Assembly (NCBI GenBank): GCA_028291945.1
Contig: JAQGNH010000019.1
Location: 1-44,566 of the forward strand
Origin: Betaproteobacteria bacterium
GTDB taxonomy: Bacteria; Pseudomonadota; Gammaproteobacteria; Burkholderiales; SG8-41
Reading direction: 5' to 3'
DNA: 44,566 nt
Part shown: positions 8,741 to 16,720 of the stretch, piece after piece
Numbering within the stretch: the stretch's first letter is position 1
Layout of the letters: each line of letters begins with the position of its first letter
Program-made: the position numbers and the translations under genes
The notes under the pieces: generated by a model
What the model saw: only the letters and a program-made list of their open reading frames with translations
Told to the model about the DNA's origin: nothing
Database searches by the model: none

Positions 8741-8928
8741 CGAAAAGCATTTACCACGAAGGACACAAAGGACACGATGGAAACCGAAAGAGCGTCATGG
8801 CACGAAACGAAAATGCACAAACGACAAGTGCCTTCCGCGTTCTTCATTTGCTTCTATTTCCCTTTTGTTCTTCGTGTTGAGCTGTTGCTTTCCTTCGTGT
8901 CCTTCGTGTCCTTCGTGTCCTTCGTGGT
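8741..8928. repeat. Intergenic inverted-arm repeat element, second copy
   Basis: Between E1-alpha and the M24 gene, 8753-8783 carries ACCACGAAGG and ACACAAAGG-type units. 8890-8928 carries the opposite-strand form with perfect tandem 9-mers CCTTCGTGT repeated three times. The two arms are about 105 bases apart and could fold into a long hairpin. 8741-8762 is identical to 6517-6538. No ORF in the stretch looks real. Confidence 0.75.
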
Positions 8929-8937
8929 TAAAAGCTG

Positions 8938-10296
8938 TTAGTACTTATTAGCTATCGGAAGCTCCTGCGCCGGAAACAGCGTTATCACTTGTGCTCCTTT
9001 CGGCGTCAGCACGACCTCTTCTTCGATCCGCGCGGCTGAGACGCCATCGCTCGCCGGGCAGAACGTCTCCACCGCGAACACCATTCCTTCTTTGAGCTCG
9101 TACGGATCCTTGAACGAGTTCAGCCTCGATATCAGCGGCCGCTCGTGCAGACCGAGCCCGAGCCCGTGGCAGAAGTTGAGTCCGAACGCCGACATTTCGG
9201 TCTCGAACCCGATCTCGGTGCTCTTCGGAAACGCTCGTGCCACTTTGTCCGTCGAAACGCCGGGCTTCAGCATCGCGATCGCGTTGTCCATCCACTGCCG
9301 CGCTTTCTTGTATGCGTCGTGCTGCGATTTCGTCGCCGAGCCCACAGTAAACGTGCGGTAGTAGCACGTCCGGTAACCCATGTACGACTGGATGATGTCG
9401 AAGTACGCCTGATCGCCGGGGCGGATCATGCGGTCGGTGAAATTGTGCGGGTGCGGACTGCAGCGCTCGCCGGCAATCGCATTGATCGCTTCGACGCAGT
9501 CGGAGCCCATCTCGTAGAGACGCTTCGTGGCCATCGCGACGATTTCGTTCTCGCGCACGCCCGGCTTCAGCGCTTCGAAAATGTCCTGATACACGCCATC
9601 GCCCATCGCGGCGGCCATGTTAAGCAGCGTGATCTCGTCGTGGCTTTTGATTTCGCGCGCATCGAGCATGATCTGCTGCCCATCGCGCACTTCGATCCCA
9701 AGCTTCTGCAGCGCGAACAGGAAAGGCGGTTCTACGACGTCAATGCCGACCGGCATGTCGGCGACACCTTCCTGCTGTAGAACGTCTTTCACTTCCTGCG
9801 CCATCTGCTCGAAAAGACCGACTCGCGGCGACACGGCGCCACGCAAACCGGTGAGGCCCGCCAGGCAATGGTTCTTCGGCAGCCATGGCGCATAGATCTT
9901 GTGATGTCTCGCCGCAGAGCCGAAATCCCACACCCACGGCTCACCATTGCCGGTAAGCAAACACCAGCGCGTGAGCTTGTCCCGCGCCCATTCTCCGATG
10001 ACGGTGCTCGAGATATAGCGGATGTTGTATTGATCGAATACGAGCAACGCGCCGAGTCCTGATCTCGCCAGAGCGTTGCGGGTTCGTGCAAGCCGGTAGT
10101 TATGCAAGCGACGAAAGTCGACGCGCTCCTCGAAATCCACCTGCATACGCCCCGGCGCCTGTAACGGGCGCTCCCAGCGGTGGTTCGGATCCGCGGGGTC
10201 CACGAGAACGTCAGGCGCTTCGGACACACGCCGCTTAGGATCGATGTCCGACGGCGTAATGCGCTTCGGCTGCCTCTTTCTGGTTTTGGTTGCCAT
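8938..10296 (-). CDS. M24-family (creatinase/aminopeptidase P fold) protein with substituted metal ligand
   Basis: A 452-residue protein of the M24 superfamily, which includes Xaa-Pro aminopeptidases, creatinase and the DMSP lyase DddP. An N-terminal creatinase-like domain (LLVFDQYNIRYISST) precedes the pita-bread domain. Of the five usual metal ligands, Asp300 (AYFDIIQSY), His377 (FCHGLGLGLHERP), Glu410 (VFAVETF) and Glu425 (ARIEEEVVLT) are present. The second Asp of the DxxRTF motif is Cys311 (CYYRTFTVG). The catalytic His384 is kept. The enzyme may bind one metal, use Cys as ligand, or be a metal-free creatinase-like hydrolase. It lies 17 bases after hydrolase A. Peptidase function should not be assumed; a C-N or C-S cleaving role on a small molecule is equally possible. 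Confidence 0.88.
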   Translation of the reverse strand: MATKTRKRQPKRITPSDIDPKRRVSEAPDVLVDPADPNHRWERPLQAPGRMQVDFEERVDFRRLHNYRLARTRNALARSGLGALLVFDQYNIRYISSTVIGEWARDKLTRWCLLTGNGEPWVWDFGSAARHHKIYAPWLPKNHCLAGLTGLRGAVSPRVGLFEQMAQEVKDVLQQEGVADMPVGIDVVEPPFLFALQKLGIEVRDGQQIMLDAREIKSHDEITLLNMAAAMGDGVYQDIFEALKPGVRENEIVAMATKRLYEMGSDCVEAINAIAGERCSPHPHNFTDRMIRPGDQAYFDIIQSYMGYRTCYYRTFTVGSATKSQHDAYKKARQWMDNAIAMLKPGVSTDKVARAFPKSTEIGFETEMSAFGLNFCHGLGLGLHERPLISRLNSFKDPYELKEGMVFAVETFCPASDGVSAARIEEEVVLTPKGAQVITLFPAQELPIANKY

Positions 10297-10313
10297 TTCA
10301 GTCTTTCGGTTTG

Positions 10314-11411
10314 CTATTTGCGCTCATTCGCGTTTGGCGCGAGCTGAGTGGCCATCCAGTCCGCGGTCTGATCTCGATAGCGGTACCACAGGTTGTTCAC
10401 GACGTGATTGCCCCCTTCGATGACCGAGAGCACGCACGGTCCTGAAACTTCGGCGGCGAGCTTCCGCGCTTCTTCGGGCGAGGTCAGCCGGTCTTTGGTG
10501 CCGGCAACGATGTAGATAGGGCATGTGATGTTCGTGGCGTGGCCGCGCAAGGTCATGCGCGCCGCCGTCTTGCTCGCTTCTTCGAGGTTCGCACTGTGGG
10601 AGCGCACTCGAAACGCTTCGACATTGATGATCGGACGCCCTTCGAATGTCGGCTTGCGCTCGTAGGCGCCGGAGAGCGCAACGCACGCCTTGATGCGCTT
10701 TTCAAATGCCGCGGCGCGAGGCGCGTAATAACCGCCGAGCGAAACGCCCCATATGCCGATCCGCCCCGCGTCGATGTCGGAACGCGTTTCGAGGTAATCG
10801 ATTACCGCGGCCACAGGTTTCTCGTACTCGGGACAGATCGGAAACTCGTACTCGGCTTCACCCTGGCCCGGACCGTCGAATGCGAGCGTCGCGAGACCGC
10901 GCTTGAGGAAACGGTTCTCGTAGTCGTCCATCTCCTCCTTGGCGGAGTCGAGGCCCATGCACATGACGACGACCGGCGCCCGCGTGACGCCGAGCGGCTT
11001 GCGAAAATTTCCATAGAGGTGCTTGCCTTCGTAAGGGATGGCCACGCGCTCGCCGGGCGGCCGCAAAAGCGGGAGTGCTCGATTGCGGCACTCGACCGAT
11101 TTCATGTGCGCCTGCCGCAGCTGCGCCATGTCGTTCACGAAGAGAAACTTGCCGAAGTGATAGCACACGGCCGCCCGCGTCCAGTGCTCGCCTGCGGAGA
11201 GGTTGAATCCCTGCGCGTGCGATGTATTGCCGAGCTCCTCGTGCACACCGGCGCGCGCGCTCCACGCATTGCACCAGTCCTCCCACCGCTCTATGCCTGC
11301 AGTCACCTCCTGAAAATCGGTGAGCGGCACCCCGTTGATCACGAAGCGGGGTGCCCAGTGCGAAATCGCGGACAGCACGCGCTCGTCTTTTTTACCTGTT
11401 GGCATATCCAT
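10314..11411 (-). CDS. Alpha/beta hydrolase A, 2,6-dihydroxypseudooxynicotine-hydrolase-like
   Basis: A 365-residue cytosolic alpha/beta hydrolase with an N-terminal helical cap, of the family that includes the C-C-cleaving 2,6-dihydroxypseudooxynicotine hydrolase. The nucleophile elbow is GIWGVSLGGYY (Ser224), the acid Asp307 is in GTKDRLTSP and His336 is in GGNHVVNN. Other conserved blocks are CMGLDSAKEEMDDYE and LAFDGPGQGEAEYEF. The triad spacing (83 and 29 residues) matches what I recall for the nicotine-pathway enzyme. GAGG lies about seven bases before the ATG; a second ATG at 11405 is possible. It is the third of three paralogs in the cluster (with 11515-12597 and 14604-15689). Substrate unknown. 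Confidence 0.9.
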   Translation of the reverse strand: MDMPTGKKDERVLSAISHWAPRFVINGVPLTDFQEVTAGIERWEDWCNAWSARAGVHEELGNTSHAQGFNLSAGEHWTRAAVCYHFGKFLFVNDMAQLRQAHMKSVECRNRALPLLRPPGERVAIPYEGKHLYGNFRKPLGVTRAPVVVMCMGLDSAKEEMDDYENRFLKRGLATLAFDGPGQGEAEYEFPICPEYEKPVAAVIDYLETRSDIDAGRIGIWGVSLGGYYAPRAAAFEKRIKACVALSGAYERKPTFEGRPIINVEAFRVRSHSANLEEASKTAARMTLRGHATNITCPIYIVAGTKDRLTSPEEARKLAAEVSGPCVLSVIEGGNHVVNNLWYRYRDQTADWMATQLAPNANERK

Positions 11412-11457
11412 ATCAAAACCTCACATTGCTTCCTGATTTGCAGTCACTCAGAACACC

Positions 11458-11481
11458 GCTTAGGCGGCCGCGCCGCTAAGC
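11458..11481. other. GC-rich hairpin between two hydrolase genes
   Basis: GCTTAG and CGGC pair with GCCG and CTAAGC, with one bulged base and a three-base loop. It lies in the 103-base gap between hydrolase B and hydrolase A on the transcribed minus strand. No U-run follows the stem in that direction, so it may be an RNA stabiliser or weak attenuator rather than a terminator. Confidence 0.4.
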
Positions 11482-11514
11482 AAATTTAAACCTGACCATC
11501 ACGTCGCACGCCGT

Positions 11515-12597
11515 TCAGCTTTTTGGCACGCGCAACTGCTCCGCCATCCAGTCTGCCGCCTGAGTCTGGTAGGCATAGCGGCGATTGTTGACCACGTGAT
11601 TGCCGCCTTTCACGATCTGGAGGACTTTCGGTCCCGATACTTCGGCTGCGATGCGTTCGGCATTCGATGGCGGCGTGAGGCGATCGAGCTCACCCGCGAC
11701 GATGTAAATCGGACACGTGATATTCATCGCTGCGCCTTCTAGCGTCAGCGTCATCGCTTTCTCCCGCGCCTCTTCCATCGTCCTGCTGTGGCTGCGCACA
11801 CGGAAAGCTTCGCGCGAAAGCTCGTTGCGCCCATCGAAGATTTCGACCCAGCTGTACGGCCCCGAGAACGAAAGACACGCTGCGATGCGTTTGTCGAATG
11901 CCGCAGCTCGCGCCGAATAGTAACCTCCGAGCGAAACGCCCATGACGCCAATGCGATCCAGATCGAAATCGCCACGTGTCTTGATGTATTCGATTACCGC
12001 CTGCACCGGCGCTTCGTAATCGCCGCGGATCGCCATGTCGTATTCGGCTTCGCCCTGGCCTGGCCCGTCGAACGCAAGCGTCGCCATCTTGCGCTCCAGA
12101 AAGATGTTCTCGTAGACATCGAGCTCTTCCTTGGTCGAGTCGAGGCCGACGCACATGATGACAACCGCCGCGCGTTCTATGTCGTTCGGCTTGCGCAGAA
12201 TGCCGTAGAGCCTTTTGCCTTCATAGGGAATCGCGACGCGCTCTCCTGGTGGATCGAGATGCGGGAGCGCGAGATTGCGGCACTCGACGACTTTCTCGTG
12301 TGCGCGGCGCATTTCCTCCGGCTTGTGCACAAACATGAATTTGCCGAAGTGGTAACACAGCGCAGCCCGCGTTAGATGGCCTGCGGCGGAGAGCGCGTAA
12401 CCCGCTGCAAGCGCTTCGCGCCCGAGCCCCTCGTGCACACTGCCGCGCTGCGACCACACCGCACACCACTCGTCCCAATGCGTAATCGCCGCCGTCACTT
12501 CGTCGAAGTCCGCGAGCGGAACGCCGGCGGACACGAAGCGCGGCGCCCAGTTGTGAATTGCGATCTCGACGCGTTTGTCTTTTGCTACAGCCGCCAT
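11515..12597 (-). CDS. Alpha/beta hydrolase B, paralog of hydrolases A and C
   Basis: A 360-residue alpha/beta hydrolase colinear with its two paralogs from end to end. The catalytic Ser is in GVMGVSLGGYYSARAA, the Asp in GELDRLTPP and the His in GGNHVVNN. The N-terminal cap domain (IAIHNWAPRFVSAGVPLADF) is shared by all three, as is the CVGLDSTKEELDVYE block. It begins five bases after the stop of the upstream Bug gene, so the two are almost certainly co-transcribed. The paralogs are clearly diverged, suggesting related but different substrates rather than a recent copy event. Whether it cleaves a C-C, ester or amide bond is unknown. Confidence 0.9.
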   Translation of the reverse strand: MAAVAKDKRVEIAIHNWAPRFVSAGVPLADFDEVTAAITHWDEWCAVWSQRGSVHEGLGREALAAGYALSAAGHLTRAALCYHFGKFMFVHKPEEMRRAHEKVVECRNLALPHLDPPGERVAIPYEGKRLYGILRKPNDIERAAVVIMCVGLDSTKEELDVYENIFLERKMATLAFDGPGQGEAEYDMAIRGDYEAPVQAVIEYIKTRGDFDLDRIGVMGVSLGGYYSARAAAFDKRIAACLSFSGPYSWVEIFDGRNELSREAFRVRSHSRTMEEAREKAMTLTLEGAAMNITCPIYIVAGELDRLTPPSNAERIAAEVSGPKVLQIVKGGNHVVNNRRYAYQTQAADWMAEQLRVPKS

Positions 12598-12602
12598 GTT
12601 CG

Positions 12603-13565
12603 TTATTCCGCTTTCGCGCCGGAGTCTTTGACGATCTTACCCAGCTTGACGACTTCAGAGCGCAAATACTGATCGAACTGATCGGGTGTCATCGGGAAAG
12701 GGTCGGCGCCCTGATTCTGCATCTGCTTGCTGACATCGGACAGCTGCAGGATCTTGGCGATGCCCGCGTTGAGCTTGTCGATCGTAGGCTTCGGCGTTCC
12801 GGCAGGGACTAGCACACCAAACCATGGATCGAACACGCAATCCTTGACGCCGGCCTCCACCATCGTCGGCAACTGAGGAAAAGCCGCAGAGCGCTTGGTC
12901 GTGCTGACCGCAATAGGCCGCACTTTATTCGCCTGGATGTGCGGCGTTGCGAGGATCGCCGGCGCGAACGTCATTTCCAGGCGCCCGGCGATGATCTCCG
13001 TCACCTGATCGGCGAAACCCTTGAAAGGCACGTGAACGATATTGATGCCCGCCGTGCTGCGAAAAAGCTCGCCGTTGAGGTGCGAGGCGGATCCGATTCC
13101 CGCCGACGCGTAGTTCAGCGCCCCCGGTCTCGCCTTAGCGAGCGCCACGAGCTCTTTCACGTTTTTCGCCGGCACCGAAGGATGCAGGATCAGCACGTTC
13201 GGAATCAGCGCTACCGGCGTCACGCCGGCAAAATCCTTGATGGGGTCGAAAGGAAGCTTGCTGTAGAGCGTCGCGTTGATCGCATGACTCGCCGATACCA
13301 TGAGCAGCGTGTAGCCGTCGGGTGGCGATTTCGCCGCAACCGCGGTGCCGACGACGCTTCCCGCACCGGGCCTGTTCTCGACGATCACCTGCTGGCCCCA
13401 GGCTTCAGTCATTTTCTGTCCGATGATGCGCGCGAGCGCATCCGTCGCACTGCCTGCAGCGAAGGGGACCACGAACCGGATCGGCTTCGCCGGAAATTCC
13501 TGTGCGCGGGGCGCGCTGCAGATGAACGTGAGTGCAGCTGCGACAAATAATGAAAGTGCTTTCAT
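12603..13565 (-). CDS. Bug/TctC-family periplasmic solute-binding protein 1
   Basis: A 320-residue tripartite-tricarboxylate-type binding protein. The signal peptide MKALSLFVAAALTFICSA ends at an APRAQ cleavage region, followed by the hallmarks FPAKPIRFVVPFAAGSATD, GQQVIVENRPGAGSVVG and KSPPDGYTLL. The C-terminal domain has VPVSTTK-type and FGVLVPAGTPKP segments. I take the ATG at 13565 because it begins the signal peptide and has GAGA upstream; an in-frame extension to 13832 is an overlap artefact with the neighbouring gene. It would deliver an organic acid or related anion to a membrane permease that is not in this window. Confidence 0.94.
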   Translation of the reverse strand: MKALSLFVAAALTFICSAPRAQEFPAKPIRFVVPFAAGSATDALARIIGQKMTEAWGQQVIVENRPGAGSVVGTAVAAKSPPDGYTLLMVSASHAINATLYSKLPFDPIKDFAGVTPVALIPNVLILHPSVPAKNVKELVALAKARPGALNYASAGIGSASHLNGELFRSTAGINIVHVPFKGFADQVTEIIAGRLEMTFAPAILATPHIQANKVRPIAVSTTKRSAAFPQLPTMVEAGVKDCVFDPWFGVLVPAGTPKPTIDKLNAGIAKILQLSDVSKQMQNQGADPFPMTPDQFDQYLRSEVVKLGKIVKDSGAKAE

Positions 13566-13572
13566 CGCGATC

Positions 13573-14553
13573 TCAGTCTGCACGAGCGCCTGCCGCCTTG
13601 ATGACTTTTGCCAGCTTATCGATCTCGACGCGAATGAAAGCATCGAACTGCTCGGGCGTGCTCGGCTTGGCGACGGCGCCCTGCGTCTGGAAAGTCTTGC
13701 GCACGTCGGGCAGGTCGAGGATGCGCGCGATCTCTTTCGAAAGCTGGTCGAGCACCGGCTTGGGCGTCGCGCGCGGCGCGAGGATTCCGTACCACTGATC
13801 GTACTCGAATCCCGGCAGTGCTGCCTCAGCAACCGTGGGCACGTCAGGCAGAACCGGGGAGCGCTGCGCCGTGCTCACCGCCAACGCGAGCAGCCGGCCT
13901 TCCTTGATGAAAGGCGTCGCAGGCACCAGCGGCGAGAAGAAGAACTGGATGCGGCCCGTCATGGTGTCGGTCAGCGTTTCAGGCGTGCCTTTGTACGGGA
14001 CATGCACGACGTTGATCCCGGCGGCGACCTTGAACTGCTCGGCGTTAATGTGCGTGCCGCTGCCGATGCCCGCGGAACCGAAGTTGATCGCACCCGGTTT
14101 CTGCTTCGCGAGCGCGATCAGGTCTTTCACCGATTTAACGCCGAGCGAGGGCGCCACCACCAGCACGTTCGGAACGCTCGCCACCTGAGAGACGCCGGCG
14201 AAATCGCGCAACGTATCGAATGGCAGCTTGGTATAAAGCGATGCATTGATCGCGTGACCGACCGAGTGCAACATGAGCGTGTGCCCATCCGCCGGTGCGG
14301 TCGCGACGATCCCCGCTGCGATCGTGCCGCCGGCGCTCGGCCGATTGTCGACGACGATCTGCTGTCCCCAGTTCTCGTTCATCTTTTGGCCGATGAGCCG
14401 CGCGAGGATGTCGGTCTGGCTGCCGGCGGAGAACGGCACGATCATCCGTATGGGCTTCGACGGAAACTTCTGCGGTTGCGCGTGCGCGCACGGCGCAGCC
14501 ATTGCGGCAGCGAGCACGGCTGCCGTGCGTGCGCTGTGGGCGATGAATCTCAT
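13573..14553 (-). CDS. Bug/TctC-family periplasmic solute-binding protein 2
   Basis: A 326-residue Bug-family binding protein. The signal peptide spans the first 26 residues (MRFIAHSARTAAVLAAAMAA, then CAHAQ), followed by FPSKPIRMIVPFSAGSQTD, GQQIVVDNRPSAGGTIAAG and the C-terminal YGILAPRATPKP. The ATG at 14553 has GAGGAACA upstream. An in-frame extension through the upstream hydrolase gene to 15369 is not real. It lies seven bases before binding protein 1, so the two form a tandem pair with about family-level similarity. Different ligand specificity is likely but not provable from sequence. Confidence 0.94.
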   Translation of the reverse strand: MRFIAHSARTAAVLAAAMAAPCAHAQPQKFPSKPIRMIVPFSAGSQTDILARLIGQKMNENWGQQIVVDNRPSAGGTIAAGIVATAPADGHTLMLHSVGHAINASLYTKLPFDTLRDFAGVSQVASVPNVLVVAPSLGVKSVKDLIALAKQKPGAINFGSAGIGSGTHINAEQFKVAAGINVVHVPYKGTPETLTDTMTGRIQFFFSPLVPATPFIKEGRLLALAVSTAQRSPVLPDVPTVAEAALPGFEYDQWYGILAPRATPKPVLDQLSKEIARILDLPDVRKTFQTQGAVAKPSTPEQFDAFIRVEIDKLAKVIKAAGARAD

Positions 14554-14603
14554 ATTTGTTCCTCGTTCTGATGGCCTTACCGAGAATGATCGATGACCGC
14601 GCG

Positions 14604-15689
14604 CTAGCGTGCAGCGGCGAGTTGCTGCGCCATCCAGTCCGCCGATTGCGTCCGGTAACGATAAGCTCGATTGTTCGCCACGTGATTCCCGTCGTGAATC
14701 AGCAAAAATTCGACCGGACCGCGGACCGCTCGAGCAAGGCGCTCCCCGTCCTGCCAGGGCACGATGCGATCGAGCTTGCCGGCCACGATGAACAGCGGGC
14801 ACGTAATGTTCGACGCGACGCCTTTGAGCGTGAGGCCGCGGCCATAATCGTGCGCAGCTTCTGCGCTCGCGCACTTCGCGCGTACGCGGAACGCTTCGCG
14901 GGTGAGGGGGTTCATCTGCGGCCAGAGACTGGCCCAGTCGTACGGTCCGGAGAGCGCAATGCACGCTTTCACGCGCTTTTCGAACGCAGCCGCGCGCGGT
15001 GCATAGTAGCCGCCGAGCGAGACGCCCCATAGGCCGATCCGGTCGAAGTCGATGTCGCTGCGGGTCTTCACCCAATCGACGACGCTTTTTACCGCAACCT
15101 CGTAATCGCCTCGAATGCGTAACTCGTACTCGGCTTCCCCCTGACCGGGTCCATCGAAGCTGAGCGTCGCCATACCGCGAGCGAGAAAGATCGATTCGTA
15201 CGCATCCATTTCCTCCTTCGCCGAATCGAGCCCCATGCACATGATGACGAGGGGCGCACGCGAGGCGCCGTCCGGTTTGCGCAGAATGCCGTACAGAAGC
15301 TTTCCTTCGTAGGGTATCTCTACGCGCTCTCCGGGTGGATCGAGGTGAGGCAGCGCAGCCAGACGGCATGCGACTGCTTTCTCATGCGCAGCGCGCATCT
15401 GCTCGATGTCGTGAACGAAAACGAACTTGGCAAAGTGGTAGCAGACCGCGGCGCGCGTCAAATGCTCGGCGCCGGATAACGGGTGCCCACCCGCCAGCGC
15501 CTCGTTGCCCAGCCCCTCGTGCACCGATGCGCGGCGTGACCAGGCGCTGCACCAGTCCTCCCAGCGCTCGATCGCTGCGGTAACTTCCTGGAAATCGGTG
15601 AGGGGCACACCATTCGCTACAAAACGCGGTGCCCAGTGAGCGATTGCCGCGTCGACTCGTGCGTCCCGGGGCTTAGAGGCTGCTTCCAT
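14604..15689 (-). CDS. Alpha/beta hydrolase C, first paralog in the cluster
   Basis: A 361-residue alpha/beta hydrolase of the same 2,6-dihydroxypseudooxynicotine-hydrolase-like group. The nucleophile is in GLWGVSLGGYYAPRAA, the Asp in GKLDRIVPW and the His in DGNHVANN. I place the start at ATG 15689 (MEAASKPRDARVDAAIAHW) because AGAGAGG precedes it and the length then equals the other paralogs; a longer in-frame reading to 15794 overlaps the upstream gene. It differs from A and B around the acid residue (IVPW for LTSP/LTPP), which hints at a changed active-site rim. It lies 17 bases after the binding-protein gene. Confidence 0.91.
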   Translation of the reverse strand: MEAASKPRDARVDAAIAHWAPRFVANGVPLTDFQEVTAAIERWEDWCSAWSRRASVHEGLGNEALAGGHPLSGAEHLTRAAVCYHFAKFVFVHDIEQMRAAHEKAVACRLAALPHLDPPGERVEIPYEGKLLYGILRKPDGASRAPLVIMCMGLDSAKEEMDAYESIFLARGMATLSFDGPGQGEAEYELRIRGDYEVAVKSVVDWVKTRSDIDFDRIGLWGVSLGGYYAPRAAAFEKRVKACIALSGPYDWASLWPQMNPLTREAFRVRAKCASAEAAHDYGRGLTLKGVASNITCPLFIVAGKLDRIVPWQDGERLARAVRGPVEFLLIHDGNHVANNRAYRYRTQSADWMAQQLAAAR

Positions 15690-15706
15690 ACGTTCCTCTC
15701 TGCACG

Positions 15707-16597
15707 CTATGCATCGAGCGCCTGGTTCATGTAGGAAAGGTCCATGTAACGCTCTGGCCTGCTTTTCGGCGTGAGATAGCCCTCCGCTTCCCACACGATG
15801 TCGATCACCTGCTGCAGCCCTTCAGCCTTGAGCTGGGGCCGCGGACGTTGCGCAAACTCCTTCAAGGCTTTCAGAGCGGCCGCCGGTGCGATATTCAGAT
15901 GTGCGGGCAACATGTCGAGCGCCTGCCCATGGTTCGACGCATCCTGCAACCAGGCATATGCGGCATCGTAAGCGCACACGAAAGCGAACATCAGTTGCTC
16001 GTGCTCGCGCGCCCAACTGCGCCGAGCGGCCATCACGGATCCGGGATAGGTTGGGAAACGCGTCGGCATGCGCGCGAGCACGGCATAACCTTCCACAGCG
16101 AGACTCGCATCGAAGGGCGGATTTAACAAGCTCGCAGCAGCCTTGCCGCTTTTCAGGGCGTCGTAGCGCTCACGTGAGCCTCCGAACTCCTCGAACACGA
16201 TTTCCGCATCAGTGAGTCCGTCCTCCCTGAGGAGGCGCCTCAGCAGCAACGCATAGCCGGTACGAGCACCATCCACCGCGATGGTTCGTCCCCGAAATTC
16301 ACCGATGTTCTGCGTGCCCGGCGCTGCCACCAGAGAGAGATCGGGCGCATGGCCATGCGGCATGAAAATGAAAAGATCGCTGCCCTGCTCGACTGCCCGT
16401 ATGACGTGATCCGCCTGCTGAAATCCGATGTCGAAGCCGCCGCGGATCAACTCGTGTTGCTGCCGGACCGACGAACCCGTAACTGTGACGTCTACGGCAA
16501 TGTCTTCGCGTGCGAACTGCCCGCACGATTGCGCGATGTAGAGCGGCCACGTATTCGTGCCTTCGGAAATCAGTCCGAGTTTTACGGTGCCGATCAT
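15707..16597 (-). CDS. NMT1/SsuA-type substrate-binding protein without a signal peptide
   Basis: A 296-residue protein of the ABC substrate-binding (NMT1/THI5-like, SsuA/TauA) fold, seen in KLGLISEGTNTWPLYIAQSCGQF, GGFDIGFQQADHVIRAVEQG and FRGRTIAVDGARTGYALLLRRLLREDG. The start is ATG 16597, with GGAGG four to five bases upstream. Neither this start nor an in-frame extension to 16690 gives a signal peptide, so the protein looks cytosolic. It could be a ligand sensor, an enzyme of the THI5-like type, or a binding protein exported another way. It is the promoter-proximal gene of the 16.6-kb minus-strand cluster. Confidence 0.85.
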   Translation of the reverse strand: MIGTVKLGLISEGTNTWPLYIAQSCGQFAREDIAVDVTVTGSSVRQQHELIRGGFDIGFQQADHVIRAVEQGSDLFIFMPHGHAPDLSLVAAPGTQNIGEFRGRTIAVDGARTGYALLLRRLLREDGLTDAEIVFEEFGGSRERYDALKSGKAAASLLNPPFDASLAVEGYAVLARMPTRFPTYPGSVMAARRSWAREHEQLMFAFVCAYDAAYAWLQDASNHGQALDMLPAHLNIAPAAALKALKEFAQRPRPQLKAEGLQQVIDIVWEAEGYLTPKSRPERYMDLSYMNQALDA

Positions 16598-16661
16598 GCT
16601 CCTCCAGGAATGAACAACGAGCGGGGTGGGGTCCCGCGTCATGGCTGATTTATGGCTGTGG

Positions 16662-16690
16662 ATGCTAGGCGCCGATGAACCAATTGTCAA
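16662..16690 (-). promoter_or_regulatory. Sigma-70 promoter of the catabolic cluster
   Basis: Read on the minus strand, a perfect -35 TTGACA (16685-16690) is followed after exactly 17 bases by TAGCAT (16662-16667). Transcription would begin near 16655, leaving a leader of about 58 bases before the ATG at 16597. The -35 and spacer overlap the first GAACCAATTG operator copy, which is consistent with repression. Confidence 0.7.
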
Positions 16691-16720
16691 TGAAACGAAC
16701 CAATTGACCTTATTGGTTCA
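16676..16720. promoter_or_regulatory. Putative GntR operator region
   Basis: GAACCAATTG occurs at 16677-16686 and again at 16697-16706, exactly 20 bases apart. A third, inverted copy (ATTGGTTCA) is at 16712-16720. TGAACCAAT at 16676-16684 and ATTGGTTCA form a perfect inverted repeat. The spacing of two helical turns places regulator dimers on one face of the DNA. The sites overlap both divergent promoters, so the adjacent GntR protein probably controls the cluster and itself. Confidence 0.65.

Noticed and set aside
8890-8928. CRISPR-like tandem repeats
   Set aside because: The 9-mer units are contiguous without spacers and occur as short inverted arms, not as repeat-spacer arrays.
8938-10296. 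Calling the M24 protein the DMSP lyase DddP
   Set aside because: The overall size and fold agree, but the metal motif differs from the DddP motif I recall and no DMSP-related genes are adjacent.
13573-15369. A 598-residue minus-strand reading joining a hydrolase region to Bug protein 2
   Set aside because: The first 270 residues are the wrong frame of hydrolase C. A signal peptide and ribosome site at 14553 mark the true start.
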